DNA from: Bifidobacterium myosotis
GTDB lineage: Bacteria; Actinomycetota; Actinomycetes; Actinomycetales; Bifidobacteriaceae
Direction of reading: 5' to 3'
NCBI RefSeq assembly: GCF_002259745.1
Contig: NZ_MWWW01000004.1
Span: 248,001-312,000 of the forward strand
Length of the DNA: 64,000 nt
Positions 47,026 to 55,821 of this stretch are shown here, piece after piece. A model generated the notes under the pieces. That model was not told the origin of the DNA. It did not search any database and worked only from the letters and a program-made list of their open reading frames with translations. How positions within the stretch are numbered: the stretch's first letter is position 1; each line of letters starts with the position of its first letter. The position numbers and the translations under genes are program-made.

Positions 47026-48201
47026 TTACCGTGCGGCGTTGGCGACGCGGGTCATGAATCGGTCGAGGAAGCGGGGCACGTCCACGCCCAAGGCGACCTG
47101 CGTGTGCTTGTCCGGGTCCTGCAGACGGGACCGGTCGCCGATGGTGCGTCCGCGGAACGCGCCATCCACGTCCACCTGCAGGTTGAACCCAAACGTCGTC
47201 ACCAACGACGGGTCCAATGCAGCCGCCACAGCCAACGGGTCATGCAGCCCACAGCCGTGGATCTCCGGCTGATGAGCCAGATAGAAGTCGATGTAGTAAT
47301 CCGTCATCGCCACCAGGAAATCCCCCGCCGGCGTACCCAAACCGGCCCACTCGTGCGCCTTCGCGCGGGTCAACGCGGTCTGATGCGTCACGTCCAAGCC
47401 AATCATCGTCGTGCGCGCGCCGCACCGCAACAGATAGTCCGCCGCCTCCGGATCCTGGCTGATGTTCGCCTCCGCACCCGGGCTCACATTGCCCGGCAAG
47501 GTCAGCGAACCGCCCATAAACGTCACGTTCGCGCCACAGTCGCGGGTATCCGGCGCGTCACGGAACACCGTGGCCATCGTCGTCATCGCGCCCGTGGGCA
47601 CGACCGTCAAATCAGGGCCGTACTCACGCATCGCATCGATGATGAACCTGACCGCCGAACCCGCCGGCTCGGGCCCGCGCGGCGAATCCGGGATCACGGC
47701 CCCGCCCAGGCCATTGGGATGATGGACCGCCACCGAACCCGCCGACGGAGCCCACGACACGCCTTCCGGCCAGCCGCCGCGACCGTCCGAACGCCAATCC
47801 GCGTACGCCGCGGCACGCCATGACGCATCGGTGGCGGCATCGGATACGCCCTCATCGGCAACGGCATCACCATCGCTGGTACCGTCACCGGCGGCATCAG
47901 TCTGAGCCGTCTCCACACCACCGGCGGTAGCCCCGGCCGCACCATTCGCGGCACCGACAACATCCGACGGCAGACGTGACGGGGCGATCGGATGGTCCAC
48001 ACCCGGATACACCGGCACGTCGTCACGACCGAACAGATGCAGCACCGCCAGAGCATTGCGCGCCGCCAACGGCACCGCCACATTCCCGTACGTGGCAGTG
48101 ATACCGATCAGATCGACCTCATCCGCGCTGCCCAGCGCATAGGCGATCGCCAGCGCATCGTCGATACCGGTATCGAGGTCAAGAATCAGTTTTCTACGCA
48201 T
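47026..48201 (-). CDS. Inosine-uridine-type nucleoside hydrolase with insertion
   Basis: A 391-residue ribonucleoside hydrolase that would release ribose from nucleosides. The calcium site is LILDLDTGIDDALAIAYAL (DxDxGxDD) near the start, with TVVPTGAMTTMATVF, FMGGSLTLPGN and the C-terminal GLHDPLAVAAALDP. Residues about 80-150 are an Ala/Gly/Asp-rich insertion (GAANGAAGATAGGVETAQTD) not seen in the ~310-residue relatives. Ribose produced can enter the bifid shunt. A second nucleoside hydrolase gene is at 57200. Confidence 0.87.
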   Translation of the reverse strand: MRRKLILDLDTGIDDALAIAYALGSADEVDLIGITATYGNVAVPLAARNALAVLHLFGRDDVPVYPGVDHPIAPSRLPSDVVGAANGAAGATAGGVETAQTDAAGDGTSDGDAVADEGVSDAATDASWRAAAYADWRSDGRGGWPEGVSWAPSAGSVAVHHPNGLGGAVIPDSPRGPEPAGSAVRFIIDAMREYGPDLTVVPTGAMTTMATVFRDAPDTRDCGANVTFMGGSLTLPGNVSPGAEANISQDPEAADYLLRCGARTTMIGLDVTHQTALTRAKAHEWAGLGTPAGDFLVAMTDYYIDFYLAHQPEIHGCGLHDPLAVAAALDPSLVTTFGFNLQVDVDGAFRGRTIGDRSRLQDPDKHTQVALGVDVPRFLDRFMTRVANAAR

Positions 48202-48385
48202 GATGTTCCTTTTCTGCGGCAGTGGGTTCCGTTGGACGGAGGATTCGTACGTGGATGGGGGACTTCCCCTCTCGCGTGATTTCGCGGAGTCCCGTCTTTG
48301 GTCTGGAGAATTATATGGCCGGGTCTGCTCCCCTCAATCGCAAGCGACAGCCCCCCTCAACGAGGGGAGCCAAAGACGAGAGAGG

Positions 48386-49252
48386 TCAGCCGAGCTTGGC
48401 GAGCTCCTCTTCGGAGAGCTCGAGCTGGTCGGCCTTGAGGGAGTCGAGGATGGTCTCGGGGCGGTGCGCGCCCGGAATCACGAACATGTGGTCGCCCTTG
48501 GCGAGCTCCCACGCCAGTACCACGCGCTGGTAGCTCACGTTGTGGGCGGCGGCCACCTCACGGAACGGGTCGAACTTGGATTCGTCGTACGGGTGACGAT
48601 AGCCGCCAAGCGGGCTCCAGCACACGAAGGCGAGGCCAAGCTTGGCGCAGTAGTCGAGCGTATCCTGCGTCTCGAGATGAATCGGCGAGTACTGGTTCTG
48701 CACGGCCACGAGCTTGTCGCCGAGGATGGACCGCGCGATGTCAATCTGCTCGATGGAAGCGTTGGAGACGCCGGCCACGCGGGCCACGCCCTCGTCCACC
48801 AGCTGCTTCAGGGCCTCGATGGACTCGTTGTACGGCACTTCCGGGTCATGGCGGTGCAGATACAGCAGGTCGATGGTGTCTACGCCAAGGGCCAAGGCAG
48901 ACTGCTTGCCGTATTCGATGAGGTGCTCGGGCTTGCCGTCACGCGGCCACAGCGGCTCGCCATGCTCGCCCCAGACGCGGCGCAGGCCGATCTTGGTGGC
49001 CACGGTGACCTCGTCCTTCGGGCCGTGCCACGTTGCCAGCGCCTCGCGCACGAGCTTCTCGCCGGTCTGCTCCTCCTCGCCCGGCGTGTAGTAGGCCCAC
49101 GCGGTGTCGATATGACGGCAACCAGCGTCCAGCGAGGCGTGCAGGGTTTCGATGCCGACGTCGTGACCGCGGTTGTTCTCAATGGTCAGCGGCATCTCGC
49201 CGTGACCGATGGCGGTGGTGGAGAACGGTCCGAGATTGCGGAACAATGCCAT
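48386..49252 (-). CDS. Aldo/keto reductase
   Basis: A 288-residue AKR. The catalytic residues are in CRHIDTAWAYYTPG (Asp and Tyr), VTVATKIGL (Lys) and LLYLHRHDP (His); VIPGAHRPETILDSL is the cofactor phosphate loop. The start MALFRNLGPFS has AAGGGAG upstream; an upstream in-frame extension of 66 residues is not protein-like. The third aldo/keto reductase of the window. Substrate unknown. Confidence 0.86.
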   Translation of the reverse strand: MALFRNLGPFSTTAIGHGEMPLTIENNRGHDVGIETLHASLDAGCRHIDTAWAYYTPGEEEQTGEKLVREALATWHGPKDEVTVATKIGLRRVWGEHGEPLWPRDGKPEHLIEYGKQSALALGVDTIDLLYLHRHDPEVPYNESIEALKQLVDEGVARVAGVSNASIEQIDIARSILGDKLVAVQNQYSPIHLETQDTLDYCAKLGLAFVCWSPLGGYRHPYDESKFDPFREVAAAHNVSYQRVVLAWELAKGDHMFVIPGAHRPETILDSLKADQLELSEEELAKLG

Positions 49253-49574
49253 GATGAAACTCCCTTGTCGTGATGCGGGTAATGCGTCATAATGCCGGCG
49301 CCGGATGCCCGGAAGCCGAATTATCCGATTCCAGCGTAGGCACGACGATGGATTCCCACGCGGATTTCCAACGGAAATTTCCCGTGAATTGTCGAGATGG
49401 CACGACGCTTCCTCCGGGCACAGGACCGAGGTGGCCGTAACACCATTCACCCGGGCCAGCCACCACTACATCTCCCGGCCACGCACCGATTATCCGCCGA
49501 GAGACCGCGCCCCACCGCAGACACTCAGCGGGACGGAAACCAGCCAGAAGCCCGCGTACACGCCAACGTACGCA
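49253..49574. other. Intergenic region, nothing recognised
   Basis: About 320 bases between the reductase promoter side and the end of the RuBisCO-like gene. I see no gene, strong repeat or clear terminator. Confidence 0.4.
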
Positions 49575-50693
49575 TCAATCCGAGTACGTCTCAGCCGTCT
49601 CCCGGAACCGACGTGCGCCCTCCACCAGATTGCCGGTGGCATGCAGCGCGCCGCCGATGAGGAACATCGTGTCCAGACCGTAGAAATCGACCAGTTCAGG
49701 CACTCGTTCGACGGTCATGCCGCCCCCCGGTGATGGCAGCGCTCCAGCGAACCCGGCAAAGTCGTCCTTGGCCCTCGTGGCGATGCTGCGGCATACGGCC
49801 TCGGACAGTGTAAACCGCCCGCCGAAGCTCGGGAAAATGACTGAATCCGCACCGAACCAACGCAGCAGGTGACCAAAGAGCAGTCCGGGCTCGATACCAT
49901 GGTCTGCACCGGCGGTCCAGCCGCCCAAGAACGCCGGATGGGCGTAGACGATGAAGTCCTCCGGCGTGTGGTCGCGCACGTACCGCAGCGCATCAAGACC
50001 CGCGGTGCCCGGAACCACCAGAAAACCGCCGGCTCCGGCTTCGACCGCGATATCGATGTGACGCTGCCAGTCCCCCGCTTTCGGGTTGAAGGTCGGCAAA
50101 TACACGCTATGACGGCCGGTCTCCCCGTTGGCCTTGGCGATGGCGCGCGCCACAGCCGGCACACGCTCGGCGAACGGCGACCATACCTGATTGCCCAGTC
50201 CCTGATCGTCCTTGATGACATCGACGCCACCCAACGCGCTGTCGTATGCCTCCTGCGCGATATCAGCCGTATCAAGACCGACCGGCTTCAACGCAGTGGC
50301 CAGCAACGGACGCTTCGGCACGTCCAGTACCCGACGGATGCCGGCGACGCCCAGCTTCGGGCCACCGGCGATGTGGTGGGCAAATTCAGCCGAAACCCGT
50401 ACGTCAACAAGCCGGATGCCCGGAAGCAGCGACGCATTGCCCAAAAGCACCACCAGCAACTGCGGAATCTCATAGGCGGTCAAATCCTCGGGATAGGAGA
50501 CGACCGCCAGCGAGCGCGTCTCTCCGACTTGTTCCACAGAGACGACCCGCCCCAAGGAGCGATCGGCCTTGGCCGGCGCATAGACGCGGGGAAATTCGTG
50601 GCTCTGCTCCACCGCCAATGATTCCGCCCTCGATCTGGCTTCGCCGAGATCGCCGTTGATTTCGTAGACGACTTCAAAGGTGCTATCAGTCAT
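49575..50693 (-). CDS. RuBisCO-like protein (form IV), candidate methylthioribulose-1-P isomerase
   Basis: A 372-residue member of the RuBisCO superfamily, shorter than true large subunits (~470). GPKLGVAGIRRVL and LATALKPVGL (Lys136) match the N-terminal/barrel junction, and GGVDVIKDDQGLGNQ (Lys161-Asp162-Asp163) aligns with the carbamylated-lysine and Mg site, but the Glu of the KDDE motif is Gln164. VYAHPAFLGG (His252) and LIGGALHATG fit barrel active-site loops. Loop 6 with its catalytic Lys is missing, so CO2 fixation is not expected. It lies 10 bases after mtnA in an mtnK-mtnA operon, which suggests isomerisation of 5-methylthioribulose-1-P as in R. rubrum. A decarboxylase-type RLP role (isoapionate-like family) is the alternative. 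Confidence 0.82.
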   Translation of the reverse strand: MTDSTFEVVYEINGDLGEARSRAESLAVEQSHEFPRVYAPAKADRSLGRVVSVEQVGETRSLAVVSYPEDLTAYEIPQLLVVLLGNASLLPGIRLVDVRVSAEFAHHIAGGPKLGVAGIRRVLDVPKRPLLATALKPVGLDTADIAQEAYDSALGGVDVIKDDQGLGNQVWSPFAERVPAVARAIAKANGETGRHSVYLPTFNPKAGDWQRHIDIAVEAGAGGFLVVPGTAGLDALRYVRDHTPEDFIVYAHPAFLGGWTAGADHGIEPGLLFGHLLRWFGADSVIFPSFGGRFTLSEAVCRSIATRAKDDFAGFAGALPSPGGGMTVERVPELVDFYGLDTMFLIGGALHATGNLVEGARRFRETAETYSD

Positions 50694-50703
50694 GACTCGT
50701 TCC

Positions 50704-51747
50704 TCAGTTCCCTTGCGGCTTTCCTTGCAGCGCGTTCTTGATCGATTCCTCATAGGGCGCTCTGAGCACGCCGACCGGTGTGATGATGCCGGTGATGAGA
50801 TATGACGGCGTCACATCGAACGCCGGATTCCATGTAGGCAGGTTCTGATCCACGCCGGGGGCGTCCAAGACTTCCGCGCCACCGCGCAATTCGATGGGGA
50901 TGTCCTTTTCGCTGGCCGCCGACGGGTCCACCGCGGACAGTGGCGCGGCGATGTAGAACGGCACATGGTTCTCATGAGCCGCCACGGCCAATGAATACGT
51001 GCCGATTTTATTGGCCGTATCGCCGTTGATGGCAATACGGTCCGCACCCACGATCACTGCATCGATCAAACCATTGTGCAGAGCGGCGGGCGCAGCGCCA
51101 TCGACCAAGGCGGTCACGTCGATACCGTTCTTGGCGAGCTCCCATGCGGTCAGACGCAGCCCTTGACGCAGCGGCCTGGTCTCCGTGGAATACACATGCA
51201 CTTCCTGACCGAGCGCCTGTTTGGTGTAGATCACACCAATGGCGGTGCCGATGCCCGCAGTGGCGAGGATGCCGGTGTTGCAGTGGGTGAGGATGCGGGA
51301 GGCGCCGGCCAATTCCCGGGCGCCGACCTCACCGATGCGACGGCATTCGTCGATGTCCTCGCTGATGATTCGTTCACCGGCGGCGACCGCGGCATACCAA
51401 TCCCCTTCGGCCGCATAGGCATCGGCGGCACGCTGTACGCCGTGGCGAAGGGTCACCGCGGTCGGGCGTGCGTTGGACACCTTGTCGAACGCCTCCTGCG
51501 CGGACAGACCATCGCGCACGGCGAAGGCGTATCCGAACGCCCCGGCGGCGCCGATGGAGTTCGCGCCACGAATCGACAACGTCTGAATGGCGTCCACCAC
51601 ATCATCCGCGCTGCGAAGATCGCGGTATTCCAATGCGGCCGGCAGCTTGCGCTGGTCGATGATGCGCAGCGAGGCGGACGCGCCGTCGCCGTCTGCAACG
51701 GCATCATCCCGCCACACCACGGAACGCAATGTCACGATGTCGCTCAT
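50704..51747 (-). CDS. mtnA: S-methyl-5-thioribose-1-phosphate isomerase
   Basis: Converts MTR-1-P to methylthioribulose-1-P. The 347-residue protein has RGANSIGAAGAFGYA, the catalytic Cys in ILTHCNTGILATAG, STETRPLRQGLRLTAWEL and the catalytic Asp in IVGADRIAINGDTANKIGTY. These separate it from eIF2B subunits. Its ATG overlaps the mtnK stop by four bases and the RuBisCO-like gene follows after 10 bases. The MtnA family also acts on 5-deoxyribose-1-P. Confidence 0.9.
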   Translation of the reverse strand: MSDIVTLRSVVWRDDAVADGDGASASLRIIDQRKLPAALEYRDLRSADDVVDAIQTLSIRGANSIGAAGAFGYAFAVRDGLSAQEAFDKVSNARPTAVTLRHGVQRAADAYAAEGDWYAAVAAGERIISEDIDECRRIGEVGARELAGASRILTHCNTGILATAGIGTAIGVIYTKQALGQEVHVYSTETRPLRQGLRLTAWELAKNGIDVTALVDGAAPAALHNGLIDAVIVGADRIAINGDTANKIGTYSLAVAAHENHVPFYIAAPLSAVDPSAASEKDIPIELRGGAEVLDAPGVDQNLPTWNPAFDVTPSYLITGIITPVGVLRAPYEESIKNALQGKPQGN

Positions 51748-53015
51748 GCCTGGCTCCTTTGGCTGGTCGGAATGGATTCCTCAACAATGCGACGGACGTC
51801 AGCAGCAGAGCCGACTTCCTCGAACCGCTCCAGCAGAGCACGCGAGGCAGTGAGCACCACACGCGACGCCCAAACCTTACGGTCCGGGCCCAGTGTCTCC
51901 AAATCAGGCAGATGCGCCCAGCCGATGGTACGACGAATACCTTCCGCCCCGGCGTATCCGGCGGCGAACCGCAACGTACGCGCGATCCAGCCGTCCACAA
52001 ATGCATCGGTGAAGATCTTATCGGCCTTGTGCTCTCCCACCAGACGGCGGAATTCCGTCTCGAAGCCGTCCCACGCCTCTTCGTACAGTGAGATCAGCCA
52101 ATCGAAGCGCGCGAAGTCCTTGCCCTCGCGCACGCCAATAGTCTCCGGGCCATCGGCCAGCAACGCCAGTTCGCGGGCTTGCGCCAGCAGGAAGTTGCCC
52201 CATAGGATACCCAGATCGAAGGCCACCGGTCCGTAGAATCCGAATTCGAAATCGTAGGCCTTGATACGCGGCGATTCCGTATCGTCGTCGGCTACCGGGT
52301 TCTTCTCCGAGCGCACGAACAGGGAGCTCGAATGCAGGTCACCATGCAGCAGCGCCTCGCCGTTGGTCAGGAATTCGTACTTGAGTTTGGCGACCTGCGT
52401 ACGCAGTTCCTCATCGCGCAAGGCGAGCACCAGGTCGGTGGCACCAGGCTCCCAGCCGTTGTGCTCATGCTCGTAGTAGGGTTCCTCGAAGATAAGGTCT
52501 TCGGTAATCTGTTCCAACTCCGGATTGATCGACTCGGCCGCCGCCTTCTGTACGTCCTGCGGCTCCCTGCTGAAGTACGAGGTACCGTAGGCCAAACGCG
52601 CCACGAACCGGCCGACGTCACGGGCCGCCCCGGGATTCACGCTGCCTTCGTCAAGCGCCTCACGCCACTGGGCCCAGTCGGACAGATCCTCGATGACCAC
52701 CAAGCGGCGGTCACGATCAAGCCCGTAGAACTTGGGGGAAAGCCCGTTGGTGTACTTGTCCGCGGCTTCGAGGCCACGCGCCTCGGCGAAGATGCTATCC
52801 TCGGTGACCTTCCACGAGTGGTCAGAACGCACGTATGGCAAGGTTTGCTTGACCACCAATCCACGGCCATCCGCATCCTTGACCAGAAACACCAGATTCA
52901 GATTGCCGTCGCCGATCTCCTTGGCCTTGGCCGTGGCGACATCGATATGCTTGGCGAACTCCGGATGCTGCGCGATGTAATCGACGACGGTCTCGTTATT
53001 GAGCAATTCGGTCAT
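51744..53015 (-). CDS. mtnK: S-methyl-5-thioribose kinase
   Basis: Phosphorylates methylthioribose with ATP. The 423-residue protein has an APH/choline-kinase fold: LVVKQTLPYVR (ATP-binding Lys), ALLHGDLHSSSLFVR (catalytic Asp) and AYDFEFGFYGPVAFDLG (Mg-binding DFE). This pairing of HGDLHxxS and DxEFxFYGP is characteristic of MtnK. GACAGGTAACG precedes the ATG; the permease gene ends 6 bases upstream. It is the first enzyme of the salvage genes in this operon. Confidence 0.9.
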   Translation of the reverse strand: MTELLNNETVVDYIAQHPEFAKHIDVATAKAKEIGDGNLNLVFLVKDADGRGLVVKQTLPYVRSDHSWKVTEDSIFAEARGLEAADKYTNGLSPKFYGLDRDRRLVVIEDLSDWAQWREALDEGSVNPGAARDVGRFVARLAYGTSYFSREPQDVQKAAAESINPELEQITEDLIFEEPYYEHEHNGWEPGATDLVLALRDEELRTQVAKLKYEFLTNGEALLHGDLHSSSLFVRSEKNPVADDDTESPRIKAYDFEFGFYGPVAFDLGILWGNFLLAQARELALLADGPETIGVREGKDFARFDWLISLYEEAWDGFETEFRRLVGEHKADKIFTDAFVDGWIARTLRFAAGYAGAEGIRRTIGWAHLPDLETLGPDRKVWASRVVLTASRALLERFEEVGSAADVRRIVEESIPTSQRSQA

Positions 53016-53021
53016 GATTCG

Positions 53022-54011
53022 TTACCTGTCCCTTTGCTGCGTATTGAAAATCTTGGAGAAGCTGACCACCAGCGCGATGACCAGCAGTGTGCCTTTGACG
53101 AAGTCCTGCGTGTAGTACGGCACGTTGAACATGGTCAGGCCGTTGACCAGCACGCCCACGAACAGGGCGCCCACCACCGTGCCGAAGGCGTTCGGCCGGT
53201 TGGCACCGAACACGGCGAAACCAATCAAGGCGGCGGAAATGGCTTCCAGCAGATACGACGAGCCGACGTTCACATCACCGCGTCCCACACGGGCGGCAAG
53301 TACGATGCCACCGAGAGCGGCCAGCAGACCGGACAGCGCATAGGCCAGAATGCGATAGGCCCCCACATGGGTGCCGGCCAGTCGAGCGGCCTCACGGTTG
53401 CTGCCGATGGCGCGCATGAGTCGTCCGGTACGGGTTCGTTCCAGGAAGACGGCGACGATCACACCCACAAGAATCATGAGGATCACCGAGAACGGGACCG
53501 TGAACACGGTGCCGCTGCCGATCCAAAGGAACGCATCGTCGAAGTCGCCTTTGGCCGGGGCGCCGTTGTAGCCGTTGCCCTTGGACACGGACTTGCCGGC
53601 GGTGATGATCAGCGACAGTCCTTGAATCGCGAACATCGAGCCGAGCGCCGCCAACATATCCGGGATTTTGGCGAACACTATCAACGCGCCGGTGAACACG
53701 CCGACCAGCACGCCGGAGAGCAGTGCGAAGAGAATGGCCGGGAACGCACCAAGTCCAAGATAAATCTGGGTGGCGGTGGAAACCATCACCGACAGCGACA
53801 CGATGGAGCCTGCGGCCATATCGAAGCCGTCCACTGCCATCGAGACGGTGACGCCCAACGCCACGATGGCGGTGACCGATACCGACTGCAGAATCACGAA
53901 CACATTCTGCGTGGTGCCGAACGCCGGCGAGGCGATCCAGAAGAACACCACCATGAGCACGAACAGCGCGAGCAGTCCGTATTTGTAGATAACCCGTTTG
54001 ATGTCAATCAC
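53022..54011 (-). CDS. Ribose-type ABC transporter permease
   Basis: A 329-residue RbsC-like permease with eight to ten hydrophobic segments. SMAVDGFDMAAGSIVSLS and the EAA-like loop RAIGSNREAARLAGTHV contacting the ATPase are clear. SSYLLEAISAALIGFAVFG is a family signature. Only one permease gene is present, so the channel is probably a homodimer. Translationally coupled: its ATG overlaps the ATPase stop by four bases. Confidence 0.88.
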   Translation of the reverse strand: MIDIKRVIYKYGLLALFVLMVVFFWIASPAFGTTQNVFVILQSVSVTAIVALGVTVSMAVDGFDMAAGSIVSLSVMVSTATQIYLGLGAFPAILFALLSGVLVGVFTGALIVFAKIPDMLAALGSMFAIQGLSLIITAGKSVSKGNGYNGAPAKGDFDDAFLWIGSGTVFTVPFSVILMILVGVIVAVFLERTRTGRLMRAIGSNREAARLAGTHVGAYRILAYALSGLLAALGGIVLAARVGRGDVNVGSSYLLEAISAALIGFAVFGANRPNAFGTVVGALFVGVLVNGLTMFNVPYYTQDFVKGTLLVIALVVSFSKIFNTQQRDR

Positions 54012-55687
54012 GCCACCGGCTCCTTATCCAGTTCCCTGTCCAGTTCCTCGTCGGATGCAACGGCCGACTTGCCGGCCTCGTCTCCGTTTTCATTCGTTTC
54101 GCGACGCGCGCTGATCCCGGCCTCGTCGGCGATGAGCTGCGACAGCTCGTCCGCGGTGGTGGAGGCCGGGTCGACCTCGCCGGTGATCACGCCGTTGGAC
54201 ATGACCAGAATCCGATCGGCCACCTGCAGAATCTCCTCCGGATCACTGGAGGCCACCAATGCGGTGCCGGTCTTGCGCAGCAGCCGGGCGATATCCTCAC
54301 GCGCGCCGATGTCCACGCCGCGGAAGGGCTCATCAAAAATAAGCACCTTGGACTGTGCTGAGACCCAGCGGCCCACGATCACCTTCTGCCGGTTACCGCC
54401 GGACAACGATTTGATCGGCGCGGTGCTTGTACCCACAATGCCGAGCGTCTTGATGACGTGCTGCGCCGCGGACTCCTCGCGGGAGAAGCTCAGTAGACCA
54501 TAACGGTGGCGATAGCGCTTCAGGTCCGGCAGCGACAGGTTTTCACGGATGGACCAGTCGGGAATCTCGCCTTGCACGGCCCGGTCCTCGGGCACGTATC
54601 CCACGCCTGCTCGGATTGCATCACTCGGGTGATGGGGGTCGTACGGTTTGCCGTCAAGGGTCATGGTGCCGCTGATCAACGGACGGTCACCGACAATCTG
54701 CGAGATAAGTTCGGTCTTGCCGGCGCCGATGAGGCCGGTCAGGCCGACGACCTCTCCTTCATGGATATCGATGTTGTTGGCACGGGTGTTGCGGAAGGAG
54801 CGGACGCCTTTGAGCGAGAGCACCGTACGACCGCTGGTATGAGCATGCTTGCGGGCCGTATCGCCGCGTTCCCCGTCATGCTGTAGGCCATCGGCGAGAT
54901 CACCGAGCATGGCACGCACGATTGCCGTCGTGTCCAACGGCTTGGTGAATGTGGCGACTTCGGCGCCGTCACGCAGCACCACGGCGGAATCGCATAATTC
55001 CGCCACTTCGCCCATATGATGCGAGATGAAAATGATGGCCGTGCCCTGCTGGGCCAGCCTGCGGACGTCCGCGTGCAACCGTTCACTTTCCTGTACGCCA
55101 AGCGCCGCGGTCGGCTCGTCGAGAATCAGCACGACCGGCTTGCTGGCGAGCGCGCGGGCGATGAGCACCTGCTGCTTGTCCGACGTGCTGAGATGACGGA
55201 CGGTCTCGTTGAGATCAATGGTGAGCCGTCCTGCGGCGATGCGTTCGGCCTCAGCGCGCATGGCCTTGACCGAGGGGAATGCGCCGAACCGGTTGTCGGC
55301 GATCTGGGGAAACACCAGATTCTCCCAGACGGTGGCATCGGGAACCAGCGCATCATCCACGTTCTGGGTGATGGTCTCGATGCCCGAGGCGGAGGCATCC
55401 TTGACGGACCCCAGAACCGCTTCCTTGCCGTTGACTCGCAGAGAGCCGCTGGTCGGCGTCAGCGAGCCGGAGACGATGCTCATCAGCGTGGACTTGCCGG
55501 CTCCGTTCGCGCCGACGAGGGCGAGAATCTCACCGGCGTGGACGCGGAAGCTCACGCCCTTCAACGCCTGTGTAGCGCCGAACCGTTTGGTGACGTTGTC
55601 TATCTCAAGAACCACACGAGCGGTGGGGCCGTCGCCGACCCCACCTTGCTGTGCGGTTTCCTGAGCACCTTGAGTTGCAGTGCTCAC
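54008..55687 (-). CDS. Ribose-type ABC transporter ATPase (fused tandem domains)
   Basis: A 559-residue RbsA-like protein with two ABC domains. The first has GANGAGKSTLMSIVSG, LSTSDKQQVLIARAL and ILDEPTAALG; the second has the degenerate P-loop GLIGAGKTELISQIVG, LSGGNRQKVIVGRW and IFDEPFRGVDIGA, as normal for this type. The start is GTG with AGAAGG upstream. The C-terminal 40 residues are acidic. It should energise the permease at 53022. Confidence 0.9.
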   Translation of the reverse strand: MSTATQGAQETAQQGGVGDGPTARVVLEIDNVTKRFGATQALKGVSFRVHAGEILALVGANGAGKSTLMSIVSGSLTPTSGSLRVNGKEAVLGSVKDASASGIETITQNVDDALVPDATVWENLVFPQIADNRFGAFPSVKAMRAEAERIAAGRLTIDLNETVRHLSTSDKQQVLIARALASKPVVLILDEPTAALGVQESERLHADVRRLAQQGTAIIFISHHMGEVAELCDSAVVLRDGAEVATFTKPLDTTAIVRAMLGDLADGLQHDGERGDTARKHAHTSGRTVLSLKGVRSFRNTRANNIDIHEGEVVGLTGLIGAGKTELISQIVGDRPLISGTMTLDGKPYDPHHPSDAIRAGVGYVPEDRAVQGEIPDWSIRENLSLPDLKRYRHRYGLLSFSREESAAQHVIKTLGIVGTSTAPIKSLSGGNRQKVIVGRWVSAQSKVLIFDEPFRGVDIGAREDIARLLRKTGTALVASSDPEEILQVADRILVMSNGVITGEVDPASTTADELSQLIADEAGISARRETNENGDEAGKSAVASDEELDRELDKEPVA

Positions 55688-55770
55688 AGGATGCCTTCTT
55701 TACTGTCGATGGTTGATTGGATGTACTGGATTATCGGACTGGACCGAGCTTGCACAGAGCAGATTCACAT

Positions 55771-55811
55771 GGTGTCCCGGTCCTAGCCGTGACCGGCCGG
55801 CCCGGGACACC
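55771..55811 (-). terminator. Intercistronic stem-loop between binding-protein and ATPase genes
   Basis: GGTGTCCCGG and CCGGGACACC pair perfectly (10 bp) just after the binding-protein stop. Such structures keep the binding-protein mRNA more abundant than the membrane genes. Confidence 0.65.
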
Positions 55812-55821
55812 GAGGTTTCAC

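Noticed and set aside
49575..50693. True RuBisCO large subunit (CO2 fixation)
   Set aside because: Shorter than the enzyme, lacks the loop 6 lysine, has Gln instead of Glu at the metal site, and no phosphoribulokinase is nearby.
52332..54503. 723-codon open frame opposite mtnK and the permease
   Set aside because: Antisense shadow; peptide is His/Gln/Arg-rich with no fold features.
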